Of a stretch of DNA of 64,000 nucleotides, positions 33,745 to 45,703 are shown one piece after another. Within the stretch, counting starts at the first letter, position 1. Each line of letters opens with the position of its first letter. A model generated the notes under the pieces. That model had not been told where the DNA came from, did not search any database, and was given only the letters and a program-made list of their open reading frames with translations. Position numbers and translations under genes: made by a program. This DNA is from Craterostigma plantagineum (lineage: Eukaryota > Streptophyta > Magnoliopsida > Lamiales > Linderniaceae), in assembly GCA_027422505.1 (NCBI GenBank), contig JAPQWV010001116.1, forward strand, positions 59,001-123,000, given 5' to 3'.

Positions 33745-35206
33745 GTAGTAAAACGGACGAAGTCCGAGTATCGATCCACGAAGACAGCTCGATTAGTTCT
33801 AAGAAAATATTTCTAATTCTAATTTAAACTAAAGGAAATTTGTAGTTTTTAGTGATTTGATAAATGAGATAAAAGACGAAAATGATAAAATAAACGCAAA
33901 TAAAGCCGATGAGGATAGAACTGTTGACGACGACTTGATTAAGACACATGCTCGGCACGAATTACTCCTATGTCTTCATGCAATATAAAATATCTAATCA
34001 ACATGGATTATAGTCAAGGTAGAATTTCCTAACATACGTGCTACTCGTTTGTCCCACAATAGCAATCCTACATGAATAGTGAACCAATCAACTATATTCC
34101 TATATGACTGTAGTTCCTACACGTGCATTGAATCTTCGTGAAATTCCCCGAGTTTAGACGCTTTCGGCGCCTAAATTATCGGAAACCACACATACGAAAC
34201 CGAATACCATCTCTGGCCGATTTTACGTAGTGGTAGTCAATGTTTTGTTCTAATCGGTCTAATTACTTAGTCTGTCTGATAAACCAATCAATAATCATAC
34301 GCATTGAGGCCAATCACACGTACGCATATGAAGCAAAAACAAAGAATACATAACTCAAATCATATAATTAAATAATAATTGCATTAATACGTAGTCATAA
34401 TCCGACCTAACATGGTCTAAATCACAAAAGAAATTAAGCTAACATAGGAATAAACGAAATCAACAAAGAATCGTAAGAAAACATTGTTGAAAACGAGGTA
34501 ATAAAGGTATAGAATTCGCCCCTCACGATGCTCGAGTCGTCACGCGTTGCCGCGGCGTCCTCGGTCGTGAACGAGGGAGTAACGCCTTAGAGACCCTCAG
34601 GATCGCTCTTAGCTTTCTCTAGTCTTCTTCGCCGTCAAAAGTCGTCCCCTCCTATTTCTTTATTTTCAGCCAGCCGTCAAGAATAGCCTTCCTCCCTGCC
34701 TAAAGGCTTTATATAGGAAGAGCTTTTTTGGATCTTTTCGTATCTTTCTTTGAATATTTAATATTCAAATTCCAATCAGCGATCAAAATAGGTTATTTGA
34801 CCTTATTCTTCCTTAAAATAATGTCCACATGGCATCGCATATCTCGCCCTCTCTCACTTGCGCCTTGGATAATCTTTTGTTAGATTGATTTCCTTTCACT
34901 AATTTGCTTCCACGTGATATGGTCTTCAAAGATAGAGAATTATAGCCAAATTGCATGGTTGCCCGGTCAATACTTAATATTGCTAGAAGATCCTCCCAAG
35001 ATTTGAAACGTTCCAACGTTGGTCGTATTTTCCCGTTTTCGTTAGCATTAGCTCGAATATCTATCGAATAAGAAATATAAACATAAACGTACAATATCCA
35101 AATATATTTTAATGAATAACGACCGAAAACACGCGAAGATCATATGTACAAACCTGTGCGGGTATATAATACAAATTGAAGCAATTGACCTCCCATAGTT
35201 CTAACA
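33704..35206 (-). repeat. Probable retroelement-derived repeat (solo-LTR-like)
   Basis: It begins on the plus strand with TGACACGCTCAAATACTAGCAAG and a GTCCGAGTATCGATCCACGA stretch, a type of sequence that recurs in plant repeats. On the minus strand it contains a TATATAAAG box near 34716 with a plausible leader. The ends would be TG...CA if the right limit is GTTCTAACA at 35206, but I found no target duplication, so limits are provisional. No coding frame. Confidence 0.35.
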
Positions 35207-35739
35207 ATCATGATTAGTTGTTCACTTAATCTATTGAATACTGAAAGAGGTAAATAAAAAAATATACATGACACAGAAATTTTGTACCTTGTAAGTATAA
35301 ATTTTCGCGTCAATTTATGGATATTAACCCCCTCGACGTTGCCAAACCCTATCGTCGAATGAATTTGTTGACGAATCTCTGAACCCTAATCAACTTAGAA
35401 TTGGTGGTTATTGAAACCTGTTGAGTAATTGCCATTTATTTATACTGGTTTCCATCGGAATATGGGCCCTAAAATTGTAATATGCATTCTCACAAATTCA
35501 CAGTTTTTTGAAGGAGGCCCACCTAGTGACTACTACATTTTTTTCAAAGTACAATGAAAGTATGTTACTATTTTATTAAGCAGTCGGGGTATGATATAAA
35601 CCATCAATTAGTCTATTAAATTAAGATTTATTTAAAATATTAATTAGGAAAACTAAAGAAAACAATCACTACTTTTGGTTATTACTTTTAGCTCTTCACC
35701 TTTAATTTTATAATAAACAAATTTTTCTTTTGATATACA
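35207..35739. other. Spacer, possibly the former 5' region of the F-box relic
   Basis: On the minus strand a TATAAATAAA box near 35440 is followed by leader-like sequence. No open frame of note. Confidence 0.3.
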
Positions 35740-36654
35740 CAATGGTTTAAAACGCGCATCGCGCTGTCGCGTTTTAGTTCCAATGTAGCGTAGCGTATTG
35801 CGTGAGTATTTCGAGAAACATTTATAATGAAAAAAATAATATACAACCACACAATCAAAATTCAAAATGGTCTCCAATGTAGGCTAGGCTTTTAAGCTAT
35901 AATATGATACTATTAATTTCTTATCACGTTATAATCTAATTAGACAAAAGTGGAAAATAGCATTAAATAATATAACCGTTTGAATAAATTATTTAAGTGC
36001 CGCATATTGTATCCTGGTTATTTGCTCTATTAATGAAATAAAAGTAATAAATAATAGTGTCAGTTATGGAATGGATATTTTGGCAATTTAGGTGGAATTT
36101 ATGGGCATAATGGTAATTTTAGTAAGTTTGCCCCAAATATCTGCCATCGTCTTCCTCAGCTCGACCTGTAATAAAAAAGCAGCATCTAATGTCAATCCCA
36201 ACCTCAAATACTTCTTCTCAGAAATAAAGAAAAAAAATGGCAGAGCTCTCCACCACGCCATCCTATTTTTCCATTCGCATCAGTAACTCTTAAACAGCTC
36301 TCCACTACGGGCTGCCACGATCTTGGCTGAGAAGACAGATGTTGAAGACCTAATCAATCACAAAAGCACTCGGATCTGTCAAGCTCACACCTCTCAAAAC
36401 CTTTGGGACAGATCATGAACCAACCGTTAACTCACAACCCTTATCACATGCATATCATCAATTGGTACTGATAGCGTGGGTATTTTACGTAATAGCCTTA
36501 AAAGCGCGCTATATGAGTAAATCGCGTGCCACGTCACATAAAGCGTAAGCTTTTTAGGAAAAACGGAAAATAATTTACGCTAGAGCGCGTTTTGGGGTGA
36601 AAGAACGCAAAAGCGCGCTAGGAGGCGCGCTATTCGGCGCTTTTTAAGACACCG
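35740..36654. mobile_element. hAT-like non-autonomous element with GCGC-rich ends
   Basis: The left end CAATGGTTTAAAACGCGC and reversed right end CGGTGTCTTAAAAAGCGCC are imperfectly similar. The flanks GATATACA (35732-35739) and GATATACT (36655-36662) match at 7 of 8 bases, as for a hAT 8-bp duplication. Both ends are dense in GCGC/CGCG motifs. No transposase frame. Confidence 0.5.
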
Positions 36655-37335
36655 GATATACTTACAAACATATATAATTAAAGTTAACTTATATATATGT
36701 TAAATATTTTAAACAACAAAAAATAATATAATATATTTGTACATTATAGCTGACTTGTGCAAAATGTAATAGTATTATTAAACTTGGAGTCCATAAATTA
36801 AAACTTTAAATAATGTCCACCAACCAAACCATGTTTTGAATTATTGTCGTCATATTGTCTAAATAGCGGATTGTAATCATTTCTTCTATCCGTCCCATCT
36901 TTTGAAGCAGAGGACGGAGGTCCTTGCCGATGAGACAGGCATGCAGAAAGCTCAGCGCCGTCGGCGTTTAGAGCCACTTAATCATTGGATCAATGATTGG
37001 AGCGTCTTGAGAAAAGAAAGATTATGCCAAGACAACAACACTCTTCTTCGTACTCTGCGCAAAGGGGGTGACAAGGTTAAGCGTACGATTTGTGTAGACT
37101 TTTACTTAAATTAAACGTTTCGAATTGCTTCCTAATAAATTACATAAATCTTTTGGGTAGAAAACTCATAGGCCTCGTTTTGCGAATTTAACCGGAAGAC
37201 GAACAGGGACACATCGACAACGACCACGGGCATCGGGACGTCATGGAATATGACATTGGGGACCACACTCATCTAGACTCGGACGTGGAAGAGGACAATG
37301 ATGATGGGGACCACACTTGTTTAGAGTCACCACGG

Positions 37336-37520
37336 AGGGAAAGATCCCAACGTTGAGCTGCAACAACGCAACTACCAGGCGACGACATGGCCGAGCAATC
37401 AGAACCACCACGGCGTGGAAGACCACAACGTTGAGCTGCATTAGTGGCAGCAGCACGACTGGCATGCGGGAACCAACAATCAGCACCACGGCGTGGAAGA
37501 CCACAACGTCGAGGAGGAGC
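37336..37520 (+). repeat. ~76-bp minisatellite, segment A
   Basis: Two to three units built on GGAAGACCACAACGTTGAGC followed by a Cys/Gln-codon-like stretch and AATCAGCACCACGGCGT. The same unit occurs in segment B (about 38446-38640). Confidence 0.7.
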
Positions 37521-38840
37521 AGCACGAAGTGCAAGATCAGCAGACGAAGGGCAGACTTCAAATGCCCTTGCCGACAAAGTACTGCCTAATCTGCACCCCC
37601 GCAGCAACGACGTGTCGCTGAGTCCAACGCCCCTGCTGACAAAGTGATGTCGAATATCACAGAACTTGACAATGAAATTGGCCAACTGAAGCAGAGGTTA
37701 AATTAGCCGAAACGATTATTCTGACGGCAGATGTAGACATCTCCAACAAGAACCAATCATTTGTCATCGACAAAATTTCGACGACCTGCGTAAAAGAGTG
37801 GCTTACGTTCTTGCTAGGGATTACATTAATTATATTGAATCAATCTTGAGCATGCGGCGGATAAGTATGTATGTTATTATATTGCACATATCATTTTGCC
37901 TCTAATGTGTACTCTCACTTATTTTGTACTATCAGTTTGTAGGGAGGGAATCTTCTAAACAAACTAGACGAGCTTAGGAAGGACTTGGATAAGAAGCTCA
38001 AAACAGTCCGGGTGTATTGCCATAGTGGTTGTGAACGAAACGGATTGAAATCAAAAATGGGTTCCACGTCTGTAAATACTGGAATACAAGGTCGCAGGTT
38101 TTTAAGGTGGATCTTTCTCTGTTTAGTAGAATGAACGAATCCGGATAATCATTTTGTTGTTTACCAATTACCGGAAAATGGAGAAACCCAGCATGCATTA
38201 ACAGTATGACAAAAGCATTGTTAGGCTTGGTTGTTTGTTTGTACTTCAATTTGTTGGAAATCTTGAGGAAAGAAAGATTGTTCCAACAACAAGTTTCTTC
38301 GTACTCTGCGGCAGAGGGAGCGACACGATTTGTGTTGACTTTTAACAAAAAATAAATGTTTTGAAATGCTTCGTAATAGATTCCATAAATCTTTTGGGCA
38401 GAGCTGGAAAAATACTACAAAACTCTGACGCGATTAGCTTTGCGTAGAATACCACAACGTCGAGCTGCAGCAGTGACACCAGCGCGACTAGCATGTGGGG
38501 GCCAGCAGTCAGAGCCACCACCGCCTTGGAAGACCACAACGTTGAGCAGCAGTAGTGCCAGCAGCGCAACTAGCATGCGGTGGCCATCAATCAGCACCAC
38601 GGCGTGGAAGACCCTAACATCGAGGAGGAGTAGCGCGGAGTGGAAGATCAACGAAGGGTTGACTTCGAACGCCTCAAACAACGGAATGATGCCTAATTTG
38701 GACGCCCTCAACAACGACGTGCTGCCGAGTCCGAATGCCATTGTAAACAAAATGTTGCCTAATCTGACGTCCCCAGCAACGCGTCGTCGAGTCCCAACGG
38801 CCTTGCCTAAAAAGTGCTGTCGAATCCCGCAGATCTTGGT

Positions 38841-39450
38841 AGTTGTTGATTTTAGGTTCTTGGCAGAGTCGTTAAAAAACCAGAAGAGGTCATGTTCATA
38901 CGTGCATGCAGTGGTGCGTATCGAAATGCTTTTCGAATATGTGGTCAAAGGGCAAATCGGTTGCAAGAAACGTTTTGCTTCGGTGTCCAGGATGTTTTTG
39001 ACCACCTAAACAATGTATACCCGGATCTTGATAGAGTCGAGAAATTGGAGGAGTCAGTCCTATGGGACGTGGGACACCTGTGCTTCACGTGCTGATGTAT
39101 ATTCGCAAAGTTGGGTTGCTTTCACATTCTGGATGCACCAATCCTCAGTAGCAGAGTTTGTCCATTCGGTGAGAGAGTACACATTATTTCTAAGTATGCA
39201 TGAACAAAATTCCATCATTTGGTTTTCAGTGCAGTCTATCATTTCAATGCAAATGAAATTAGTAGTAAACGTTCTGCGGATAATAACTGTACGTAAAATT
39301 GTTTTGTTGTATCTGATTTTTTGCACGTATTGTGTTGGAAATAAACAAATTTCGGAATGATTATAAGACGTCTCTCAATTTTGTAATACATCGACTATGC
39401 AAAATATATATAAGTCATCATACTACTACTATTCCGTCACGTCCGTGGTG
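38841..39450 (+). repeat. Direct duplication, copy C
   Basis: It starts AGTTGTTGATTTTAGGTTC and ends CCGTCACGTCCGTGGTG. Copy D matches throughout with scattered substitutions and short indels. Confidence 0.85.
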
Positions 39451-39832
39451 AATAATGACTCGTGAACCGTGGTTAATAATTCCCTCTGGAAATCCAGCAG
39501 CACATCGCCACAAGATTGCATAATCATGCAATCAATGTCTCTGGGCTCGGCTTTTGAGATATTAGGTTGAGAAGGCCAAACAAATACAAGAATGGAGAAA
39601 AAAATTAGATGGCATCCAGTTAAATAAGAATTAAATAGCCATACTACATACCTATGTTCGGGCAAATGCCGATCAAGTTACGGCAAAATCTGAAACGCGA
39701 AATATTACGTTCGAAGAAATCACTTCAAAATTCAGCATAATGCTGAGATTGATCATCCAACTTTGTCTCCTTAGGGTTGAGGAAACACGCTCTCGCAGGT
39801 TTGTACTTTGTCTCCTTACGCCATGGAACGCC

Positions 39833-40447
39833 AGTTGTTGATCTTAGGTTCTTGGCAGAGTCGTCAAAAAACCGGACGAGGTCATGTGCATACGTGCATG
39901 CAGTGGCGCGTATCGAAATGCTTTTCGAATATGTGGTCAAAGGGCAAATCGGTTGCAAGAAACGTTTTAGTTCGGTGTCCAGGATGTTTTTGACCACCTA
40001 AACAATGTATACCCAGATCTTGATAGAGTCGAGAAATTGGAGGAGAGACGTGGCAGTCCTATGGGACGTGGGACACATGTGCTTCACGTGCTGATGTATG
40101 TTCGTAAAGTTGGGTTGCTTTCGCATTCTGGATGCACCAATCCTCAGTAGCAGAGTTTGTCCATTCGGTGAGGGAGTACAATATTATGTTTAAGTATGCA
40201 TGAACAAAATTCTATCATTTTGTTTTTATGTGCAGTCTATCATTTCAATGCAAATCAAATTAGTAAAAGTTCTGCGGGTAATAACTTTACGTCAAATTGT
40301 TTTGTTTTATCTGATTTTATGCACGTGTTTTGTTGGATATAAACAAATTTCAAAATGATTATAAGGCGTCTCTCAATTTTGTAATATGTTGGCTATTTAA
40401 AATATATATAAGTTACCGTACTACTACTATTCCGTCACGTCGTGGTG
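39833..40447 (+). repeat. Direct duplication, copy D
   Basis: It matches 38841-39450, about 1 kb downstream. It has a short insertion (AGACGTGG) after GGAGG near 40043. Confidence 0.85.
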
Positions 40448-40612
40448 CTGTACTGCAATGCAACTTGCAAATAGATAGGGATGTATGTATAGTTTCTTTA
40501 AGTTTTTCTCTTTTTTGATATGTTTCTGCACAAGAGCCAAGAGACTACAATTTGTCATTTGTTGGAAAAATTATTACTACCTAGTTATTAGGATCGCCAT
40601 AGGAAAATTTAA

Positions 40613-40865
40613 GGGTGTGTTTGGTTCAAGGAATTTAGTGGGGAAAGGAAAAGAAAATGGAAAAGGAAAATCATTTTTGTGTTTGGTTGACTATAGAAAT
40701 AGGTGAGGAAAAGAAAATAAAAGAAAAGTTAAGTTAGTTTTGAAGCGAAAACCGTGGAAAATCATTTCTTCACCAAATGGTGAGGAAAATGAGAGAAAAG
40801 CTAACAAAAATCAATTTCTCTCTAGTTTTCTTTTCATCGCCACTTTCCACGATCCAAACACAACG
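40613..40865. mobile_element. Tourist-like MITE
   Basis: 253 bp flanked by TAA on both sides (40610-40612 and 40866-40868). Ends GGGTGTGTTTGGTTC and GATCCAAACACAACG are inverted and match the widespread GTGTTTGG type of PIF/Harbinger MITEs. The interior is rich in GGAAAA motifs and non-coding. Confidence 0.85.
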
Positions 40866-40868
40866 TAA

Positions 40869-41323
40869 GGGAAAAAATATATAAAATTTATATTTGAGTA
40901 ACAATGGCGAAACTGAAAGGAAGGATACGTATATGCCCACTCAGTATGCACTGCAGTGCAGTAGATATGATAAAAACTTTTGCCAGTGTCGTGTCGTCCT
41001 TTTCTAGCATTGAGTTCCGAGCAAATAAATGTCGCAACATTTTATGTGTTTTGAGTGTTTCCGTGGGGATTATCGCACTACTGTCGTCTCCTGCGAAAAT
41101 CATCTTGCAATTCGACTCAATATAATAGTAAAAGGGGAGTCTGCTATACATATCAATTGATTCATAAATGGAACCTAATAGCGCATATTTATCTGTAAAA
41201 TAACAATACTAGTTTGATCCAAATCAATCAGCACACAACAAACTCTAATTGCTTGTGAAAACGTACTACGTGTAGAGAGTTGGAACAAGAAACTTATTCT
41301 CCTCGATCGTCGAGATCCCTCAC
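40869..41323. other. Region downstream of AP2M
   Basis: It should contain the AP2M 3' UTR (minus strand). An 87-codon minus-strand frame at 40888-41151 has no family resemblance, so I do not call it a gene. Confidence 0.4.
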
Positions 41324-44237
41324 TTAGCACCTAATTTCATACGAACCTGCTTTTGTGATGTATCGAACCCATTCCACGGTGTTGTAGCCACTCTTTTCCC
41401 AAACCTGAGAAAAAAAATTTTGGATTGAGTTTACAAATAACCTAGTAGTCAAGGATAAGAATATCAAGATTGATACCTTGAGGAAGCGAGCACGCAATCC
41501 CGACGCTGTGAACATAGGGACCTGAGGAATGGATTGGTAACAACAGATTATGTCATCAAGATTTTAGCTTAGAATTATTCTTCAGAAAAAAAAAAAGGAA
41601 CAGTTTCTAATATATCCACCTGAAATTCCATTTGAATGGGAGGTCTTGTCCATGACTTCTTTTCCGTCATGGTAGATATTAGCTCTACTTCGGCACTCAG
41701 CGTAGGCTCAGTTTGTCCAGGGAATTTCCTTATCCTGAAAAGAAAGCAATCGCACTCACTCACAGCATGTTCCCAAAAGCAGCCTTAAAAAAGCAGTTTC
41801 AACATGTTGCGAACATTAGCAGCTTACTTCCAAACTATACAGTCAATAGACGGATTGTACTTTGCCCGGCCTGAAGTAACCTGGAAACTTGTTTTTGCTG
41901 TTTGTTTTGGAATGGGAATCTTAACAACCACGCCTAAAGCAAACATTTTCGCCCCAAAAACACTCTTGACCTAAAAAGAATAGCTACCATGTAAAGATAG
42001 AACTATAGATAGAGAAATACACCGATGACTGATTAATTATAGATGACCACTGAACCTTCACATTCACTTCCATGCGTGTCCGACCCAATTCCTTGATTGT
42101 TGGCAAAACCCGAAACGGCAGGTTGACCCCTTCCGTGATTCGGTACCTATTGATTACACACAACAAACTTGTAAAGTACTATGCACTTGAAATGTAAGGG
42201 AAGTGTATTTGTCCAGAGCATCACATGAATAAGATTCGATATTGTAGATGCATCTTAAATGAGATTATCAACTTACTTCATCAGTTCAAATTCACCATCT
42301 GGAGGAACAAAACTAAGTCTTTTCTGAATTAAATCTCGTCAAGTTTACACACTGATGAAAAGTGACATCATCAAGCTCAATAGTTTTTCCACTGCAAGAT
42401 AATATACAAAAAAGGTTAACTTCTTTGACCTCTTCATAGCGTGGGAATCAGGAAAGAATCATGAAATACCTCTTTGCGGGACGGGACTTAAGCTGAGACT
42501 CTTTCTCGAGTCCAATTTTATCGTTTAAGCCCAACTTCAGATCAGGCATTCCAGAAAGGAAGCATTTCATAAGAATCTTCCCAGTTACATCGCAGCGCAG
42601 AACACTACCTACAAAGTGCAACAAGTACATAATAAAAATGCACAAAATGAAATTAACTACAGTGGAAAGTCCAACAGAATGTGTTGATAACAGAGTTTTA
42701 CTAAATTGTTTACCTTTTGAAGACATCAGAAGATTAACACTTTCCACAATATCAAGAAATACCTGTTAACATTTCAATGTCAGAATATTTTCAGCACATC
42801 AAAAAAATCAGAAACGCCACCGTTGTCTAACCTCATTTTTCTTATAAACAAGACCTTCCCTACGCCAGCCAACAGCACCAGTAACTTGCAAAGTTGCATT
42901 TGGAACTGGCTTTAGAGGGCTGGTCAATCATATATACATGGAAGTAGTCAGGATAACCCCATCCATAAGAGAGTAATATATTTTACAACTCTTTCATACA
43001 AAACCATATCCTTGAATGAAACAAGTTGTACATCTTACCTTGGAGGAAAATGGCGAGCGCACACCTTCTTGTGTTATGTAGAGCTTCAAAATTTCAGGTG
43101 ACAGATTTTGAGGGTAACCAAAATCCATGATTTCTGCATTTTAAAGGCCGAAATTAGTGGCTTCACATTTTTATCACATCATCCAAATTAATGTTTTCTA
43201 AAAATAAGCTTAAAGGAGACAACACAAGCTGCCGCATTCACGCAGCACGAATTAATCGGTTAAAAATATATGTGAAAGATAAACTCGAGCCGACATACCA
43301 TCCAATAGCTCATAAATCAATACGAAATTGTTGCGTATTGCATCTTCATCATATGCCCCTCCAAAATAAGATTTAAACAATGAAACAGCCTGCAACCAAT
43401 GTTTATGTAAGCTTCAAACTTTGCACTTCCAAATACCAGATTCAGCTAATTAGAATATAATCACTAGCACCCCCGCACACAAAAGATAATCATATTTGGC
43501 TGAATAGCTAACCCGAGATGAAGGTATGAGGGAGATGGGGAAATTACCTCAACAACAAACTTGAATGCACACGCAACATTCGCATTGCTGCTCACAACAA
43601 TAACAACATAGACGTTGCTGATCCTCACCGGACATGTTCCAAGTTCCTTTGTCTGCATTATATGTGTCCGGAAAGCATCCACCATATTGCCTCTGAAATA
43701 AGAAAAGTAAATCAATTTGAGAAAGTATAAAATTACATTTCCAAACCTAGGATTCTAGTCTGCTAATTAAGATCTCCACGCAAGTAGCTGCCATCTCATA
43801 TACAAGCTCATAAAATTCATCCGAGCATTGAAGAAGAATAAATATGAAGCAGATACTGAGCTCTTTCCTAAATCCTAACAGATCAGGGAATTAAAAGAGG
43901 ACATAACCAAGTCAAGTCCATTTGCACTTATCCTTGCCTAGCCTATTCACCTAAAAATCAGCTGAACAGAGGTGATTAACTACTCAAAATTCGATGTTAA
44001 AGAATATTATACTCGCAAACACAATTCAGATCTGAAACACGAACAAAATCGAGCTTCGAATAAACCAACACATAAGTTCCGCTCATGGTGAAGATCGCGT
44101 AACAAAAAATTTCAAAGATAAATACACATATAGCGAGAGGATCGCCTAGTTTACCCAACATCGTCACGGTAGAGGCGATTAATGAGGACATCGCCCCGCA
44201 GATTCAGAAAATATATCGCCGAAGCTGCCACCGGCAT
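41324..44237 (-). CDS. AP2M: AP-2 complex subunit mu (clathrin adaptor), 13 exons, with lesions
   Basis: Exons (minus): 44237-44155, 43692-43548, 43389-43299, 43133-43039, 42909-42832, 42762-42714, 42608-42470, 42391-42277, 42146-42056, 41970-41828, 41734-41620, 41521-41477, 41404-41324. The start MPVAASAIYFLNLRGDVLIN and end VRYITKAGSYEIRC are those of plant AP2M (about 438 residues). The N-terminal longin-like half assembles into the AP-2 core. The C-terminal mu-homology half binds tyrosine-based cargo signals during plasma-membrane endocytosis. Defects: exon 2 lacks ten residues between CPVR and ISNVY (30 nt, in frame). Exon 5 must start at an AG four codons later than expected, or is out of frame. 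Exon 8 has lost two bases after SEKT, near 42316, creating an immediate stop. The gene is either decaying or mis-assembled. Confidence 0.9.
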
Positions 44238-45546
44238 TGCTGTGCTCCTGAAATCGTCGCGCGAACTCAATTTTCTCTCGAATGTTTAGATTCAGCTCAC
44301 CAGCTGAGATTGAGAACGTTCAAACGATCTGTTTTGGTCGTGTTTGTCTACTCACTACAGTCGCCGTCGCGTATTTTCCGACCAATTTACTTTTTATTTA
44401 TATTTTTGTACTAAACACCAAATTATTCTTTAATTATTTTAGTTTTGGTCTTGGGCATAGGCTTGTGCTTGGGCTTGGTCTTGGTCTTGGTCTTGGGCTT
44501 GGGCTTAAGTTTTACAATGTGTTATTAAATATAGATGTTTGTAAATGTTCTAGCCGGCTTATATCCTAGACAATTTGATTTAATTCCAAAAATTTACATT
44601 AATTTATTGGTTTTTTAAGGAAAGGTAGGTGTAGGTTATTGGATTTTCAACCTTTCATCGTATTAATATGGTACACAATATGTGCTCTACCATCATACGG
44701 CCACAATAGTCAAAACCGAATATTGTCCTATATCGTATCAATATCACTAATCTTAGTTGTACACCATAATACAAATATGTCATTTTCATTTTTGTTTCTT
44801 CCTTGCTTTTTCCCCACTTCTATTTTTCGCTTTCAATTAATTTCATCTTTACAGAAGGAAGCAAGCCCCGACTTGGCTTCTTACTGTAAATAGATTTGAT
44901 TTTACACATAAACGGAAATTCCTGAAAATCTTATGTCGCTAATGTCCACAAACGTTTTCGGGTAAAGCTTTGAATTAGTTCGAAAAGTTTCATATGCCAA
45001 CGGACCCACTTAATAAATTCTATCTAAATTTAATATGCAATTGAGATAGTATGAATTATTTACATGATATACCATAGTCGATCAAACAATAAATTTTTTG
45101 TGTGATAGCCATGCGACCACTTGCGATTATATAAATATAGAGATCTTGTTTTAGACTTGTAAAAAAATTCAATTATAAGCACGTCACTAAAACGATTGTG
45201 TTGAGAAAAATAACATAGAATGATGGGCATTTATAAGCAACAATAGTTTCTACCATATCTAAATATATACATATCCGTTTGCATTTTTTTTATTTTTTCT
45301 TATTATTTTTATTTTAATAGAAAGTTACCTATAGAAAGCTATCACAAAGTTTATCTCAAAGTATAGTGTCGTGATGGTCCCAGATGATTGGAGACAACTT
45401 TGCTTCCATACATAGTGATCATATCTCTTACCTCATGATGTTCCAAGAAAATGATTTCATGTTTCGCCCTATGGGTTTATTTATATTAAAATTTCAGTAA
45501 AGCTTCCTAACTTTTCCGGAGAATATAATATTATATAACTATACCT
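44238..45546. other. Intergenic stretch upstream of AP2M
   Basis: The AP2M promoter should lie at 44238-44900, transcribed leftwards. A hexanucleotide minisatellite of GGGCTT/GGTCTT units occupies about 44451-44508. Otherwise AT-rich with no gene seen. Confidence 0.45.
44451..44508 (+). repeat. GGGCTT/GGTCTT hexanucleotide repeat
   Basis: About nine imperfect 6-bp units upstream of AP2M. Confidence 0.8.
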
Positions 45547-45703
45547 AACGACCCTTCAGTTTTTTTTTTTTTGGCAGAATGTTCCATCATATAAATAAGG
45601 TTGAAAGTGTACAGTGCGAATGGGGGTCAAAGCCTCCACAAACAACCAGTAACATGCTACTGGATAAACAACTGAACTGAGAAGCCATAAAAATCAAGCC
45701 GTC

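Larger units (their letters stand above)
36900..40447 (+). repeat. Mosaic of duplicated, coding-like segments of unrecognised origin
   Basis: Segment A (about 37009-37640) recurs as B (about 38263-38790). Segment C (38841-39450) recurs as D (39833-40447). A and B share LRKERL-type coding sequence, a ~76-bp minisatellite and a TSNA...NDV stretch. C and D share about 600 bp. Pieces read like exons: QRTEVLADETGMQKAQRRRR after an AG at 36907, FDDLRKRVAYVLARDYINYI before GTATGT near 37865, and DHLNNVYPDLDRVEKLEE at about 39000-39055. No single intact gene can be assembled and I do not recognise the family. It is most likely a set of pseudogene copies. Confidence 0.5.

Noticed and set aside
40888..41151. 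87-codon minus-strand frame
   Set aside because: No recognisable domain, no exon-like partners and a position in the AP2M 3' flank. Probably chance.
44282..44569. Frame with a Leu-Gly repeat near 44.45 kb
   Set aside because: It is the GGGCTT/GGTCTT minisatellite translated. There is no supporting gene structure.
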